A DNA stretch of 64,000 bases, from assembly GCF_003030305.1 (NCBI RefSeq), contig NZ_CP023676.1, positions 1,550,001 through 1,614,000 on the forward strand, written 5' to 3'. Positions 36,099 to 44,203 of the stretch are shown here, in pieces (positions within the stretch are counted from its first letter, which is position 1; each line of letters begins with the position of its first letter). Both the position numbers and the translations under genes were made by a program. A model generated the notes under the pieces. The model was not told where the DNA came from, did no database searches, and saw only the letters and a program-made list of their open reading frames with translations. The DNA is from Cutibacterium acnes. GTDB lineage: Bacteria > Actinomycetota > Actinomycetes > Propionibacteriales > Propionibacteriaceae.

Positions 36099-36601
36099 TG
36101 TTCTGGCCCGTTCTTGCCACCGTCGCAATCATCTATGTGTGCAATGCCACCCTAGCCATGCGCCAGATGAGGAATTTCTCCACGACCTACACACTGCTGC
36201 GCAAACGCGGGAAAGTCGCCATCGGCAAACAGAAGAACGCGCTGAGTCGGGGCGCCATCGTTATGTTCCTGCTCGACGATAGGGACCGTGTCGTCGCGGG
36301 CCGTCGTATGAACGGCATCACCGTTCTGGCCAGGTTCAGGGACTTCCCGGTCTTCGACGGGTTGCCTCTCGAAGAGATCGACCCTGCATATGTGCGAACT
36401 GATCGAGGAACGCGACGCGCCATCGCCAACGCCCGTGACAACTTCCTCACAGCCCGGGCCGGCGAGATCCCGGTCGAGCCCCCGACCCCGCTTATGAAGG
36501 TCATCAACCGAGTCGACGCCAAGGTAGGACACACCCGTGAACGACCTGCGGCTGACACCCGGCACGTCGTCCGCAGACGTGGGCTCACCGCCGTCGACTG
36601 A
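36095..36601 (+). CDS. GutM-type glucitol operon activator
   Basis: The 168-residue protein has an N-terminal TM segment (FWPVLATVAIIYVCNATLAM). The GutM region follows: RNFSTTYTLLRKRGKVAIGKQ, IVMFLLDDRDRVVAGRRM and DFPVFDGLPLEE. GutM/SrlM is an accessory regulator of glucitol PTS operons in enterobacteria and Gram-positives. Its ATG overlaps the stop of the upstream activator gene (ATGATG), which supports joint function. The basic C-terminal tail after residue 130 is variable. Confidence 0.88.
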   Translation: MMFWPVLATVAIIYVCNATLAMRQMRNFSTTYTLLRKRGKVAIGKQKNALSRGAIVMFLLDDRDRVVAGRRMNGITVLARFRDFPVFDGLPLEEIDPAYVRTDRGTRRAIANARDNFLTARAGEIPVEPPTPLMKVINRVDAKVGHTRERPAADTRHVVRRRGLTAVD

Positions 36602-36684
36602 ACGGCTCCGCTCAACACAATTCTCCCCCGGTGCTTCCGCAGCCGGGGCCATCCCGAACGCCACCACACACGAAGGAGTTGACC

Positions 36685-37263
36685 ATGCACTACCTGGTGA
36701 AGGCCGCTGAATGGTTCGTCGGCCTGTTCCAAGAAGGTGCGAAGACATTCGTGAGCTGGATGGGAAGCATCGTGCCCCTGGTGCTTATGCTCCTCATCGC
36801 CATGAACTCGCTCATCCGCCTCATTGGTGAGGACCGAATCAACCGCCTCGCCCAAAAAGCCGGAAACAATCCCGTCAGCCGCTATCTTCTGCTCCCCTTC
36901 ATCGGCTCATTCATGCTGTGCAACCCGATGGTGCACTCCCTGGGCCGATTCCTCCCGGAGCGCTACAAGCCGAGCTACTTCGCTTCGGCGGCCCAGTTCT
37001 GCCACACCAGCAACGGGATCTTCCCACACATCAATCCTGTCGAACTATTTATCTGGCTCGGCATCGCCCAGGGCATCACGAAGGCTGGACTACCGACCGG
37101 ACCGCTGGCGATCCGCTACCTGCTCGTTGGCCTCGTCCTCAACTTCGTCGGTGGCTGGGTGACCGACTTAACTACCAGATACGTGAGCAGGCAGCAGAAG
37201 GTCATCCTCCCCGACACCATGGACGGGAAGATCGTCCACGTCGACACCCTTGTGGAGGCCTGA
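36685..37263 (+). CDS. srlA: PTS glucitol/sorbitol-type EIIC component
   Basis: This 192-residue membrane protein matches SrlA/GutA. It opens with [20 protein letters not shown]. The body has [40 protein letters not shown] and [20 protein letters not shown]. It forms half of the translocation channel. ATG 36685 has GAAGGAG about nine bases upstream, and an upstream in-frame codon lacks one. The next gene starts just after its stop. The substrate is presumed to be a hexitol or related polyol. Confidence 0.93.
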   Translation: MHYLVKAAEWFVGLFQEGAKTFVSWMGSIVPLVLMLLIAMNSLIRLIGEDRINRLAQKAGNNPVSRYLLLPFIGSFMLCNPMVHSLGRFLPERYKPSYFASAAQFCHTSNGIFPHINPVELFIWLGIAQGITKAGLPTGPLAIRYLLVGLVLNFVGGWVTDLTTRYVSRQQKVILPDTMDGKIVHVDTLVEA

Positions 37264-37264
37264 G

Positions 37265-38314
37265 ATGACCGAGTACCGCTCCGTCACCGTTTCCCATGGC
37301 TCCGGCGGCTACGGCGGCCCCCTCACCATCACCCCTACCGAGGCTAAACACAAGCTCGTCTACATCGTCGGCGGAGGCGTCCGGCCCCCGGTCGTTGATC
37401 GCATCGCCGAGCTGTCTGGTGCCGAACCGGTCAATGGGTTTAGCACCTCCATCCCCGACGAGGAGATGATGGCCGTCATCATCGACTGCGGGGGGACCCT
37501 AAGGTGCGGAATCTACCCTCGCAAGGGAATCCCGACTATCAACGTCATGCCAACCGGTAAGAGCGGTCCGCTGGCCCAATACATCAACGAGTCGATCTAC
37601 GTCTCCGCCGTCGACGTCGACCAGGTCCGGTTGGCCGACTCACCTACATCCTCCGCCACTGTCACCTCCCCCGCTATAGCCGCCGCTGCCGCGCCACGGT
37701 CAAAAGCCGGAACAGCAGGCACCGTCCAGGGGGAATGGAGCACTGACAAGAAGATTTCCGAAGTCGTCGCCGAGAAGAAGAACAAGACCGTCATGGACAA
37801 GATCGGCCTGGGCGCCGGCAAGGTCATCTCGGTGTTCTACCAAGCCGCTCGAGACGCGGTGCAGGCCATGCTGACCACCATCATCCCCTTCATGGGGTTC
37901 GTAGCCATGCTTATCGGCATCATCAACGCCTCCGGATTCGGTACCTGGCTCACCAAACTTCTCATCCCGCTAGCCGGCAACGGCATCGGGCTCATCGTCC
38001 TTGGCCTCATCTGCTCGCTGCCCTTCCTGTCGCCCCTGCTCGGCCCAGGAGCCGTCATCGGTCAGATCATCGGAACTCTCATCGGCGTGGAGATCGGCAA
38101 GCACAACATCCATCCCAGCTTGGCCCTTCCAGCGCTGTTCGCCATTAACACCCAGAACGCCTGCGACTTCATCCCGGTCGGCCTAGGACTAGCTGAGGCT
38201 GCCCCGGAAACAGTCGAGGTTGGCGTCCCCAGCGTCTTGTACTCGCGATTCCTTAACGGCGTCCCACGAGTCGCCATCGCCTGGCTGTGCAGCATCGGCC
38301 TGTACGCATCCTGA
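37265..38314 (+). CDS. srlE: PTS glucitol/sorbitol-type EIIBC component
   Basis: The 349-residue protein has an N-terminal EIIB domain with the phosphorylated Cys candidate at residue 75 ([18 protein letters not shown]). An Ala/Ser/Thr linker lies near residues 125-160. A C-terminal membrane domain follows ([40 protein letters not shown]). These match SrlE. ATG 37265 starts one base after the srlA stop. The EIIB cysteine is intact, unlike the histidine of the neighbouring EIIA. Confidence 0.93.
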   Translation: MTEYRSVTVSHGSGGYGGPLTITPTEAKHKLVYIVGGGVRPPVVDRIAELSGAEPVNGFSTSIPDEEMMAVIIDCGGTLRCGIYPRKGIPTINVMPTGKSGPLAQYINESIYVSAVDVDQVRLADSPTSSATVTSPAIAAAAAPRSKAGTAGTVQGEWSTDKKISEVVAEKKNKTVMDKIGLGAGKVISVFYQAARDAVQAMLTTIIPFMGFVAMLIGIINASGFGTWLTKLLIPLAGNGIGLIVLGLICSLPFLSPLLGPGAVIGQIIGTLIGVEIGKHNIHPSLALPALFAINTQNACDFIPVGLGLAEAAPETVEVGVPSVLYSRFLNGVPRVAIAWLCSIGLYAS

Positions 38315-38341
38315 CACTCAAACCTGATCCGGAGAACATCA

Positions 38342-38710
38342 ATGTCTGTCATCTATCGCAATCAGATCTGCGCCGTCGGCTCGCAGGCCGAGTCCTTTCT
38401 CAGCGAGAAAATGCTTGTCACATTCGGGGGTAAGGCACCTGACGAACTTCGCGACTTCTGTTACGCCCTACCTGAGGCGACCTCGAGCGGCACCATCGGT
38501 GTCGGCGACGTCCTCGCCATCGGCGAGCACCGCTTCCCCATCACAGCAATTGGTGCCCTCGCACAGCGCAACCTCGACTCCTTAGGACACGTCACCCTCG
38601 TCTTCGACGGCGCCGACGAGCCACGGCTCGAGGGGGCCCTCCACGTACGCTGTGGCGGTGAGCTGCCCAGACCGCAGGCCGGCAGCACAATCCTCATCGA
38701 GTCAGCATGA
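38342..38710 (+). CDS. srlB: PTS glucitol/sorbitol-type EIIA component lacking the usual active-site His
   Basis: The 122-residue protein aligns without gaps to E. coli SrlB in my memory (MLVTFGGKAPDELRDFCY, GEHRFPITAIGALAQRNLDS, LGHVTLVFDG). In the E. coli protein the phosphorylated residue is His43 in FIHCHGEL. Here that segment reads YALPEATS, so position 43 is Leu and no His is nearby. The fold-specific residues around it are kept. It may therefore be unable to relay phosphate, or may use another residue. It sits between EIIBC and an HPr-like gene that starts within its stop codon. Confidence 0.85.
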   Translation: MSVIYRNQICAVGSQAESFLSEKMLVTFGGKAPDELRDFCYALPEATSSGTIGVGDVLAIGEHRFPITAIGALAQRNLDSLGHVTLVFDGADEPRLEGALHVRCGGELPRPQAGSTILIESA

Positions 38711-39006
38711 TCCGCACCGAGGTGACAATAGGCCACCCTGCCGGGATCCATGCCAGGGTGGCCGCACACGCCGTACTACTGGCCTCCGGCCACTCGGCCA
38801 GTGTTTTCCTGCGATCCTCACGCGGGACGGCCAGTCTTACCCGGCTAGCGGACCTGCTGAGATTGGACGTCCGCGAGGACGCCGTCGTCGAGATCCTGGC
38901 CGATGGCCCTGACGAGGTCGAAGCACTGCACGAAGTCGCGACATTCCTCACGTCCTCCACAAACGACCCCGCACCACATACTGCATCAGACGAAGGGAAC
39001 GATTGA
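38707..39006 (+). CDS. HPr-like phosphocarrier protein
   Basis: This 99-residue protein keeps the HPr active-site His in GHPAGIHARVAAHAVLLA, with Val replacing the usual Pro of HARPA. The second half (ASLTRLADLLRLDVREDAVV, DEVEALHEVATFL) matches the HPr regulatory-serine helix and C-terminal helix. A short polar tail follows. Being in the operon, it may serve this PTS specifically rather than the whole cell. Its ATG overlaps the EIIA stop by four bases. Confidence 0.85.
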   Translation: MIRTEVTIGHPAGIHARVAAHAVLLASGHSASVFLRSSRGTASLTRLADLLRLDVREDAVVEILADGPDEVEALHEVATFLTSSTNDPAPHTASDEGND

Positions 39007-39008
39007 CC

Positions 39009-40382
39009 ATGAGTGACGAGATCATCGCGGCAGCCGTCGCGGGCGCCGGGGACACCGACGTCGTGGAAATGGGACGGGGAGTCCTCGATCGTGCCGGAAA
39101 CGTCCTGGCTGAGCACATGTGCCGCGCCAGGGGCCACAACCTGCCCGCCCTTGTCGTTGCCGACGAACGCACCTGGGCAGTGGCAGGGAAGGCCGTCGAC
39201 GCCGGCTTACGCTCGGCCGGAGTGGTCGCCTGCGACCCGCTGGTCTTCCCTGCCGAGCCTTGCCTGTACGCCTCCTTAGACAACGCCCACACCATCGCCG
39301 ACCGGCTACGCACCCTGGACGCCGAGACCGGTTCGGCAGTCGTCCCGATCGCGGTCGGGTCAGGAACTATCAACGACCTGACGAAACTGGCCGCCAAGGA
39401 CGTGGGACGGCGTTACGCCGTCGTCGGAACTGCAGCCTCCATGGACGGCTATACGGGGGCCGGGGCGCCCATCAGCGACAACGGGGTCAAAGTGACGATG
39501 CAGTGCGTAGCACCGCAAGTTGTCATTTTCGACTTGGACATCACCGCCGCCGCACCGCAGGTCATGACAGCATCCGGATATGGCGATTTGGCTGCCAAGA
39601 TTCCCGGTGGTGCAGACTGGATCATCGCTGACGCCGCCGGGATAGAGCCACTCGACCAGCATGTGTGGGCCCTCGTCCAGAGCGGCGTCCGGGATGCCCT
39701 ATCACGTCCCGACGACCTGCGTCGCGGCGATCCGGAAGCATTCTCCGGACTCGTGGAAGGTCTCATCCTGTCAGGCCTGGCAATGCAGGTTTATGACGGC
39801 ACTCGTCCAGCATCCGGGGCCGAACACTACTTCAGCCACATCTGGGAGCTGGCCCACGTGGGTGCCGACCGCAACCCACCACTGTCCCACGGGCACAAGG
39901 TCGCCATCGGGACCCTCGCCATGCTCGCCTTCTACGAGAAGTTCCTCGACCGAGACCTCTCCAGGCTCGACATCGACGCGGCAGTCGCAGCATGGCCCGA
40001 CTGGCGGACGGTGGAGTCCGACATCCGCTCAACCTTTGAGGGTGCACTGGCCGACCACGCCGTCAAGGAGACAAAGGTCAAATACGTTGACGCCGACGGG
40101 CTGCGAGCCCGTCTCAATCGGGTCGTTGACCGATGGCACGAGACCCGAGCAGCCCTTGAGAAACAGCTAGTGAGGGCCCGCGTGTTCGCCGACCAGCTCC
40201 GTCGGGCCGGGGCCCCGTCCCGTCCCGAGGACATTGGACTGACCGCCGCCGACGTGCGGGCAACCTTCCCCAAGGCTATGTACTACCGCTCCCGCTACAC
40301 CGTCCTGGACCTGGCACGTGAGGCGGGGTGGTACGAGGAACTCGTCGAGGAGGTGTTCGCCCCGGACGGACTGTGGACCTAA
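39009..40382 (+). CDS. AraM/glycerol-1-phosphate dehydrogenase-type polyol phosphate dehydrogenase
   Basis: The 457-residue protein belongs to the metal-dependent dehydrogenases related to archaeal glycerol-1-phosphate dehydrogenase and Bacillus AraM. The NAD site is PIAVGSGTINDLTKLAA near residue 114. The active-site loop is TAASMDGYTGAGAPIS near 141. Metal ligands are Asp194 (YGDLAAK), His273 (AEHYFSHIWE) and His294/296 (LSHGHKVAIG). It is the last gene of the PTS operon, in the place where a short-chain sorbitol-6-phosphate dehydrogenase would normally sit. The likely role is NAD-linked oxidation of the imported polyol phosphate; the actual substrate is unknown. ATG 39009 has a GAAGGGAA upstream. 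Confidence 0.85.
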   Translation: MSDEIIAAAVAGAGDTDVVEMGRGVLDRAGNVLAEHMCRARGHNLPALVVADERTWAVAGKAVDAGLRSAGVVACDPLVFPAEPCLYASLDNAHTIADRLRTLDAETGSAVVPIAVGSGTINDLTKLAAKDVGRRYAVVGTAASMDGYTGAGAPISDNGVKVTMQCVAPQVVIFDLDITAAAPQVMTASGYGDLAAKIPGGADWIIADAAGIEPLDQHVWALVQSGVRDALSRPDDLRRGDPEAFSGLVEGLILSGLAMQVYDGTRPASGAEHYFSHIWELAHVGADRNPPLSHGHKVAIGTLAMLAFYEKFLDRDLSRLDIDAAVAAWPDWRTVESDIRSTFEGALADHAVKETKVKYVDADGLRARLNRVVDRWHETRAALEKQLVRARVFADQLRRAGAPSRPEDIGLTAADVRATFPKAMYYRSRYTVLDLAREAGWYEELVEEVFAPDGLWT

Positions 40383-40402
40383 TTGCTCCGGCACAACGCT
40401 GA

Positions 40403-40422
40403 CCTCGGACTCATGTCCGGGG
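40403..40422. terminator. Stem-loop between the convergent dehydrogenase and rbfA genes
   Basis: CCTCGGAC and GTCCGGGG pair (one G-T pair) around TCAT, between two convergent stop codons (40382 and 40446). It could serve both strands. Confidence 0.5.
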
Positions 40423-40445
40423 CCACGCCATGTCGTCAGGAGTTA

Positions 40446-40877
40446 TCACTCCTCCTCGTCGCTATGACGGTAGGGATCAGCCTCACCGGCAGGCATAGCA
40501 CCTTGGGAGCGTCGAGCGATCTCGGCATCAGAAGCGGCAGCTCGTGCCAAGGCGTCCTCGATCGACTTGGCGGTCTCAGGAGTGGCATCACGCACGAAGG
40601 TCAGGGTCGGGGCGTAGCGCAGCTTGAGTCTCTTGCCGACGGTGGAACGCAGCATCCCCTTCGCCGACTCAAGTGCCGCTTCCGTTCCGGCGATCTCCTT
40701 GTCGGTACCCATCGCGGTCCAGAACAAAGTGGCGTCACGGGAGTCCCCGGTCAGACGCACATCGGTGATCGTCACGAAGCCCAGGCGGGGATCCTTAACA
40801 CGACGCTCAAGGGTCTCGGCCACCACGACTCGGATCTGATCGGCTAACTTGGCGACACGCGGATTCGGTGTGTTCAT
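40446..40877 (-). CDS. rbfA: 30S ribosome-binding factor A
   Basis: The 143-residue protein is RbfA, a KH-fold factor for late 16S rRNA maturation. Motifs are [37 protein letters not shown] and [18 protein letters not shown] 40877 has GGAGAG seven bases upstream; a longer frame to 41231 overlaps the next gene and is not homologous. It is normally just downstream of infB; an ABC cassette is inserted between them here. Confidence 0.95.
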   Translation of the reverse strand: MNTPNPRVAKLADQIRVVVAETLERRVKDPRLGFVTITDVRLTGDSRDATLFWTAMGTDKEIAGTEAALESAKGMLRSTVGKRLKLRYAPTLTFVRDATPETAKSIEDALARAAASDAEIARRSQGAMPAGEADPYRHSDEEE

Positions 40878-40957
40878 GATCTCTCCTCGCCATCGGTGTC
40901 CTGAGCGGATCAACCATTTTTGCACACCGTCCCCACCGACGCACGCGGCAGCCAGTG

Positions 40958-41575
40958 TCAACGCGGGGGTCCGGGGGTACTCCACTGCAGCACCATCCCG
41001 ACGACGACCAACGCGGCCGAAACGGCCAGGCTCAGGGGGGCGAGAGGGCTCTGGTTCAACAGCGCCCACCAGTAGGGAGTCGCCGCGGAATCCTTGGTAC
41101 CCAGGATCCAGCACGACAGGACGAAGATGGTTCCCGGCAGCCACGCCCAGGCCACCGACAGTACGACGCTGGCGACCATCGCCAGTCCCACCAGCAGGAC
41201 ATGGTTGCGCGCAAACCACAGCACCCACCACTGAGAAATGGGTTGGTCACCGTTGAACAGGACGGCCCATGCCACTGGCCACACCAGAACGATGACGGCC
41301 CACACCACCCTCATGGTGCGAATGGGACGGTCGGGGAAGGCCTGCTCCCGTTGTGGGTCCGGGGAGGAGAACAGTACGGAGGCGAGGATGCCACTCAGGC
41401 TCGAAGGCCCCAGCCCCACATCAACCGACCTGCTGCCGGCAAACGGGACGGTGACGAGGTCGCCGCCAAGGTGATGGGCACAGACCATTCCCACCGTCAG
41501 ATAGGCCACTACGGCCACCAGACCGCGACTGCGCAGGAACCATCCGAAGCAGGAGAGCCGACCCGTCATGGACAA
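40958..41575 (-). CDS. Small membrane protein of ABC cassette, unknown function
   Basis: This 205-residue protein has about five predicted TM segments (for example [40 protein letters not shown] and [19 protein letters not shown]). No family is recognised. It overlaps the upstream membrane-protein gene by ten bases and is the last gene of a four-gene run with a secreted protein and an ATPase. It could be a second permease-like subunit or an immunity-type protein. This assignment is inference from context. Confidence 0.7.
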   Translation of the reverse strand: MSMTGRLSCFGWFLRSRGLVAVVAYLTVGMVCAHHLGGDLVTVPFAGSRSVDVGLGPSSLSGILASVLFSSPDPQREQAFPDRPIRTMRVVWAVIVLVWPVAWAVLFNGDQPISQWWVLWFARNHVLLVGLAMVASVVLSVAWAWLPGTIFVLSCWILGTKDSAATPYWWALLNQSPLAPLSLAVSAALVVVGMVLQWSTPGPPR

Positions 41576-42738
41576 GCCCTCACCTGTGCCACCATGGATC
41601 GCAGCGAGTCCGGGGCGAGGGGTTGACCGTCCATGACCGACACCAGTGCGTCGTCAAGGATTTCGACCGTCCCGTCACACTGTGAGGACGTGGAATCCTC
41701 GACTCCCAACAGGTTGTCACCCAGCAGGGGTGCGTTGAGATCCCCGGCCCATTCTCTCGCTGTGGAGGAGGTCGACACGTGCGTCCGCACCGGCAGGTAA
41801 CCGGCCTTCCCTGGCCCTCCCTCGGGGGCGTAGACAATGCGTCTCTGGACCCCGCTGGCCATCAACAGGTCATCGACGCGGCCCATCGCCGTCGCGTACT
41901 CCTCCAGCCGCCAGGACAGGTCACCGGAGACGCATGCCATGGATCCGTGCTTGCCGACCTCACGACACCGCCAATCATCCGTGGATTCCCACACCTCCTC
42001 CAACCGAATCGTCGCTGCGGCGTCAACGATGACCGCTGCCACCAGAATCGTCGCCGTGAGCCACCGCCACCAAGGCCCACCACCGGGTGTCGTGATCACG
42101 GCCACGAGCACCAAGGAGACGACGATGGCGGCACAATCGAGTCCAGCCCACAACGCGATGGCGTGCCAGGTGAGATGCGAAGGGGCGCCGTCGAAGGCCG
42201 CAGGACCAGACCATCCGATGAGCAGGTCATAGGCCTCAGGAACGGCCCCCGCCACCAAGTAGACCGCGATGGCAGCGACAGCGGCGAGCAGATAGGAACC
42301 AGCCGCCACTCCAAGGACGGCCCCCAGGGCCAGGAATGCCGTGGCGGCCATGGCGGTGAGGACCGAACCCATCACGAGTCGCGGATCGGCGTCACCGGAA
42401 GCCACCAATGCGAGGATTGCGGTCGTTACCCCCACAGCCAGAAGCAGAACGGCTCCGACACCCATCAGCCAGGTGGTGACGATGGCGGCGGTGGCGCTGC
42501 GCGGCCAGGCTCGGGATGTACGCGTGACCCCGGCGCGGCGAAGACGGGCGCCGTACGCCACCCCGACTCCGCAGCACACTGGAGACAGGATGACCGTGTC
42601 CACCGAGACACTCCCCGTCGTCAAGGCGAAGGACTTCCACACGCGGGGATACATGTGCATCAGGCCAACGCTCGTGGCGACCCACAACACGGCAAGCCCC
42701 AGCCCAGACCAGACGGCCTGCCGAAGACAGGCTTTCAT
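41566..42738 (-). CDS. Polytopic membrane protein, probable permease of ABC cassette
   Basis: The 390-residue protein has about six TM segments in its first 240 residues (GLGLAVLWVATSVGLMHMY, VTTWLMGVGAVLLLAVGV, LGAVLGVAAGSYLLAAVA). A C-terminal soluble domain of about 150 residues with four cysteines follows. It fits an ABC-2-like permease by context but I do not recognise the family. Its start overlaps the ATPase stop by four bases. The large soluble tail is unusual for a simple exporter and may be extracellular. Confidence 0.7.
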   Translation of the reverse strand: MKACLRQAVWSGLGLAVLWVATSVGLMHMYPRVWKSFALTTGSVSVDTVILSPVCCGVGVAYGARLRRAGVTRTSRAWPRSATAAIVTTWLMGVGAVLLLAVGVTTAILALVASGDADPRLVMGSVLTAMAATAFLALGAVLGVAAGSYLLAAVAAIAVYLVAGAVPEAYDLLIGWSGPAAFDGAPSHLTWHAIALWAGLDCAAIVVSLVLVAVITTPGGGPWWRWLTATILVAAVIVDAAATIRLEEVWESTDDWRCREVGKHGSMACVSGDLSWRLEEYATAMGRVDDLLMASGVQRRIVYAPEGGPGKAGYLPVRTHVSTSSTAREWAGDLNAPLLGDNLLGVEDSTSSQCDGTVEILDDALVSVMDGQPLAPDSLRSMVAQVRACP

Positions 42739-43517
42739 CGGTCCCCCTCAAGGAGCTCGGATTCTGCGCGACCTTGCATCAGGTGCAGGTAACCTTGCTC
42801 AGCCACTGACACGTGGTCCTGTGAATCAGATTCTCCTGCTGCAGCCATCAATTCGGGCAGCGTGCCGCTCCAGGTAATGTGTCCCCCATCGACCAGATGC
42901 ACCTGGTCTGCGGACAAGGCGACGTCATCCATGAGATGGGTGGACAGCACGACGACCCGTGAGGCCGCCTGCTCGACGACGTGGCGGCGAAACGAGATCC
43001 GCTCCCCCGGATCCAGGCCCACGGTCGGCTCATCAAGAATGAGCACCTCGGGGTCGTGAACCAGTGCCGCCGCGAGGAAGACCCGACGCTTTTGACCGCC
43101 CGACAGAGTACCGATGGGCTGGTGGGCGAATTGACCGACGTTCAGATCGGACATGACGCCTTGGCACCTGTGCCTGACCTGCGTGGACGGTACTCGATAC
43201 ATGCGCGCACAGAAGGCGAGAAAGTCTTCGACCGGCCACGACGGTGACCAGGTGCATTCCTGCGGAACGTACCCGATGTGGGCCCGGTACCCAGAGCCCT
43301 CCCGTCGTCTCCTCACGGGTTGCCCGTCACGACGTAGCGTCCCGGCCCTCGGTCGTTTGATTCCGGTGAGCACAGCAAGCATCGTCGTCTTGCCCGCACC
43401 ATTGGGGCCGACAAGGGCACTCACCCCCACCGGAAAGGTGGCCGATACCGGCCCCAGTTGCCAACCCGACCGGTATCGAACGACCACCTCGTCAAGTTCA
43501 ATCGTGTCAGAACTCAC
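42735..43517 (-). CDS. ABC transporter ATP-binding protein
   Basis: The 260-residue single-domain ATPase has Walker A VGPNGAGKTT, the signature LSGGQKRRVFLAAAL, Walker B VLILDEPTVGLD and the switch His in VVLSTHLMDD. It is of the type that pairs with ABC-2 exporters. GTG 43517 was chosen because it overlaps the stop of the secreted-protein gene (GTGA), a coupled arrangement. A longer frame starting at 43538 would intrude into that gene. The next gene overlaps it by four bases. Confidence 0.9.
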   Translation of the reverse strand: MSSDTIELDEVVVRYRSGWQLGPVSATFPVGVSALVGPNGAGKTTMLAVLTGIKRPRAGTLRRDGQPVRRRREGSGYRAHIGYVPQECTWSPSWPVEDFLAFCARMYRVPSTQVRHRCQGVMSDLNVGQFAHQPIGTLSGGQKRRVFLAAALVHDPEVLILDEPTVGLDPGERISFRRHVVEQAASRVVVLSTHLMDDVALSADQVHLVDGGHITWSGTLPELMAAAGESDSQDHVSVAEQGYLHLMQGRAESELLEGDR

Positions 43518-44035
43518 CAATTCAACCCATCGCTGCACTTATCACGTCGAGCCACTAGGTCGATACAAATCTTAGAAGAACGTTGCCAACCGCCTCTTTG
43601 ATTACGACCAACGCGGATCTTGGCGTCAGCATCCCATCTGTACGCCTTTCCACCAACCAAACGCCCAGTGCTGCCTGATGCCCCGGTTCTTAAGACTTTC
43701 GGTATACAGTTTCCACCCGGCATGGGCTGACAGGTATAATAAAAAACGGAAGCGTCGATCTTGCCGTAACCGCCCCTGTCAGTTTTCTTGTGACCCGCGA
43801 CAGTGAAAATGTAATTAGCCTGAGAATGCCAGACACCATCTGATGACATGTAGGCTTTCTTATGTCCTTGGGTTTTTCCTGATGCTTTCGCCGATCCTCC
43901 TGTGACAGAAAGACTCTTCCACGATGTCACAGGAGTCGCTCTGATAGTATCAGCAAGTCCCGGCGCAGCAGAACACAAGCCAAAGACAGACTCGGCAAAT
44001 GCAAACATAACTACAATGCGACTCTTCTTATACAT
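43514..44035 (-). CDS. Small secreted four-cysteine protein, unknown function
   Basis: The 173-residue protein starts with a classic signal peptide: MYKKSR, a hydrophobic core, then APGLA with cleavage before Asp29. The mature part of about 145 residues is rich in Gly, Ser and Lys and has four cysteines (102, 110, 157 and 167), able to form two disulfides. Segments include GGYGKIDASVFYYTCQPMPG and GGKAYRWDADAKIRVG. No family is recognised; lactococcin-like bacteriocins were considered but not matched. It is more AT-rich than its neighbours. Its stop overlaps the start of an ABC ATPase gene, so it is probably the exported, sensed or resisted partner of that cassette. Confidence 0.75.
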   Translation of the reverse strand: MYKKSRIVVMFAFAESVFGLCSAAPGLADTIRATPVTSWKSLSVTGGSAKASGKTQGHKKAYMSSDGVWHSQANYIFTVAGHKKTDRGGYGKIDASVFYYTCQPMPGGNCIPKVLRTGASGSTGRLVGGKAYRWDADAKIRVGRNQRGGWQRSSKICIDLVARRDKCSDGLNW

Positions 44036-44149
44036 TCGTCAGCCATCTTTCCAGTACATCGCGCAACGGGGCAACACCGCCCTATTGCTACCGAATTGTG
44101 AATGATAATATCCTTCGGGTCGCAATGGGCCAAATCGGCGGCAAAACAC

Positions 44150-44187
44150 GAACGGGGCGACCACGCTTCCACGTGGACGCCCCGTTC
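44150..44187 (-). terminator. Terminator after infB
   Basis: GAACGGGGCG and CGCCCCGTTC form a ten-base perfect stem, and the inner CCACG and CGTGG extend it. In the minus direction it is followed by a TGTTTTG tract. It lies 17 bases past the infB stop and separates that operon from the secreted-protein cassette. Confidence 0.8.
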
Positions 44188-44203
44188 AGGACAGTGACCA
44201 AGC

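Noticed and set aside
41779-42792. 337-codon open frame on the plus strand
   Set aside because: Antisense to the membrane-protein gene; composition is Arg/Gly/His-rich, as is typical of shadow frames.
43514-44035. Lactococcin 972-type bacteriocin
   Set aside because: The secreted protein is much longer and the aromatic C-terminal pattern of that family is missing, although the ABC context is similar.
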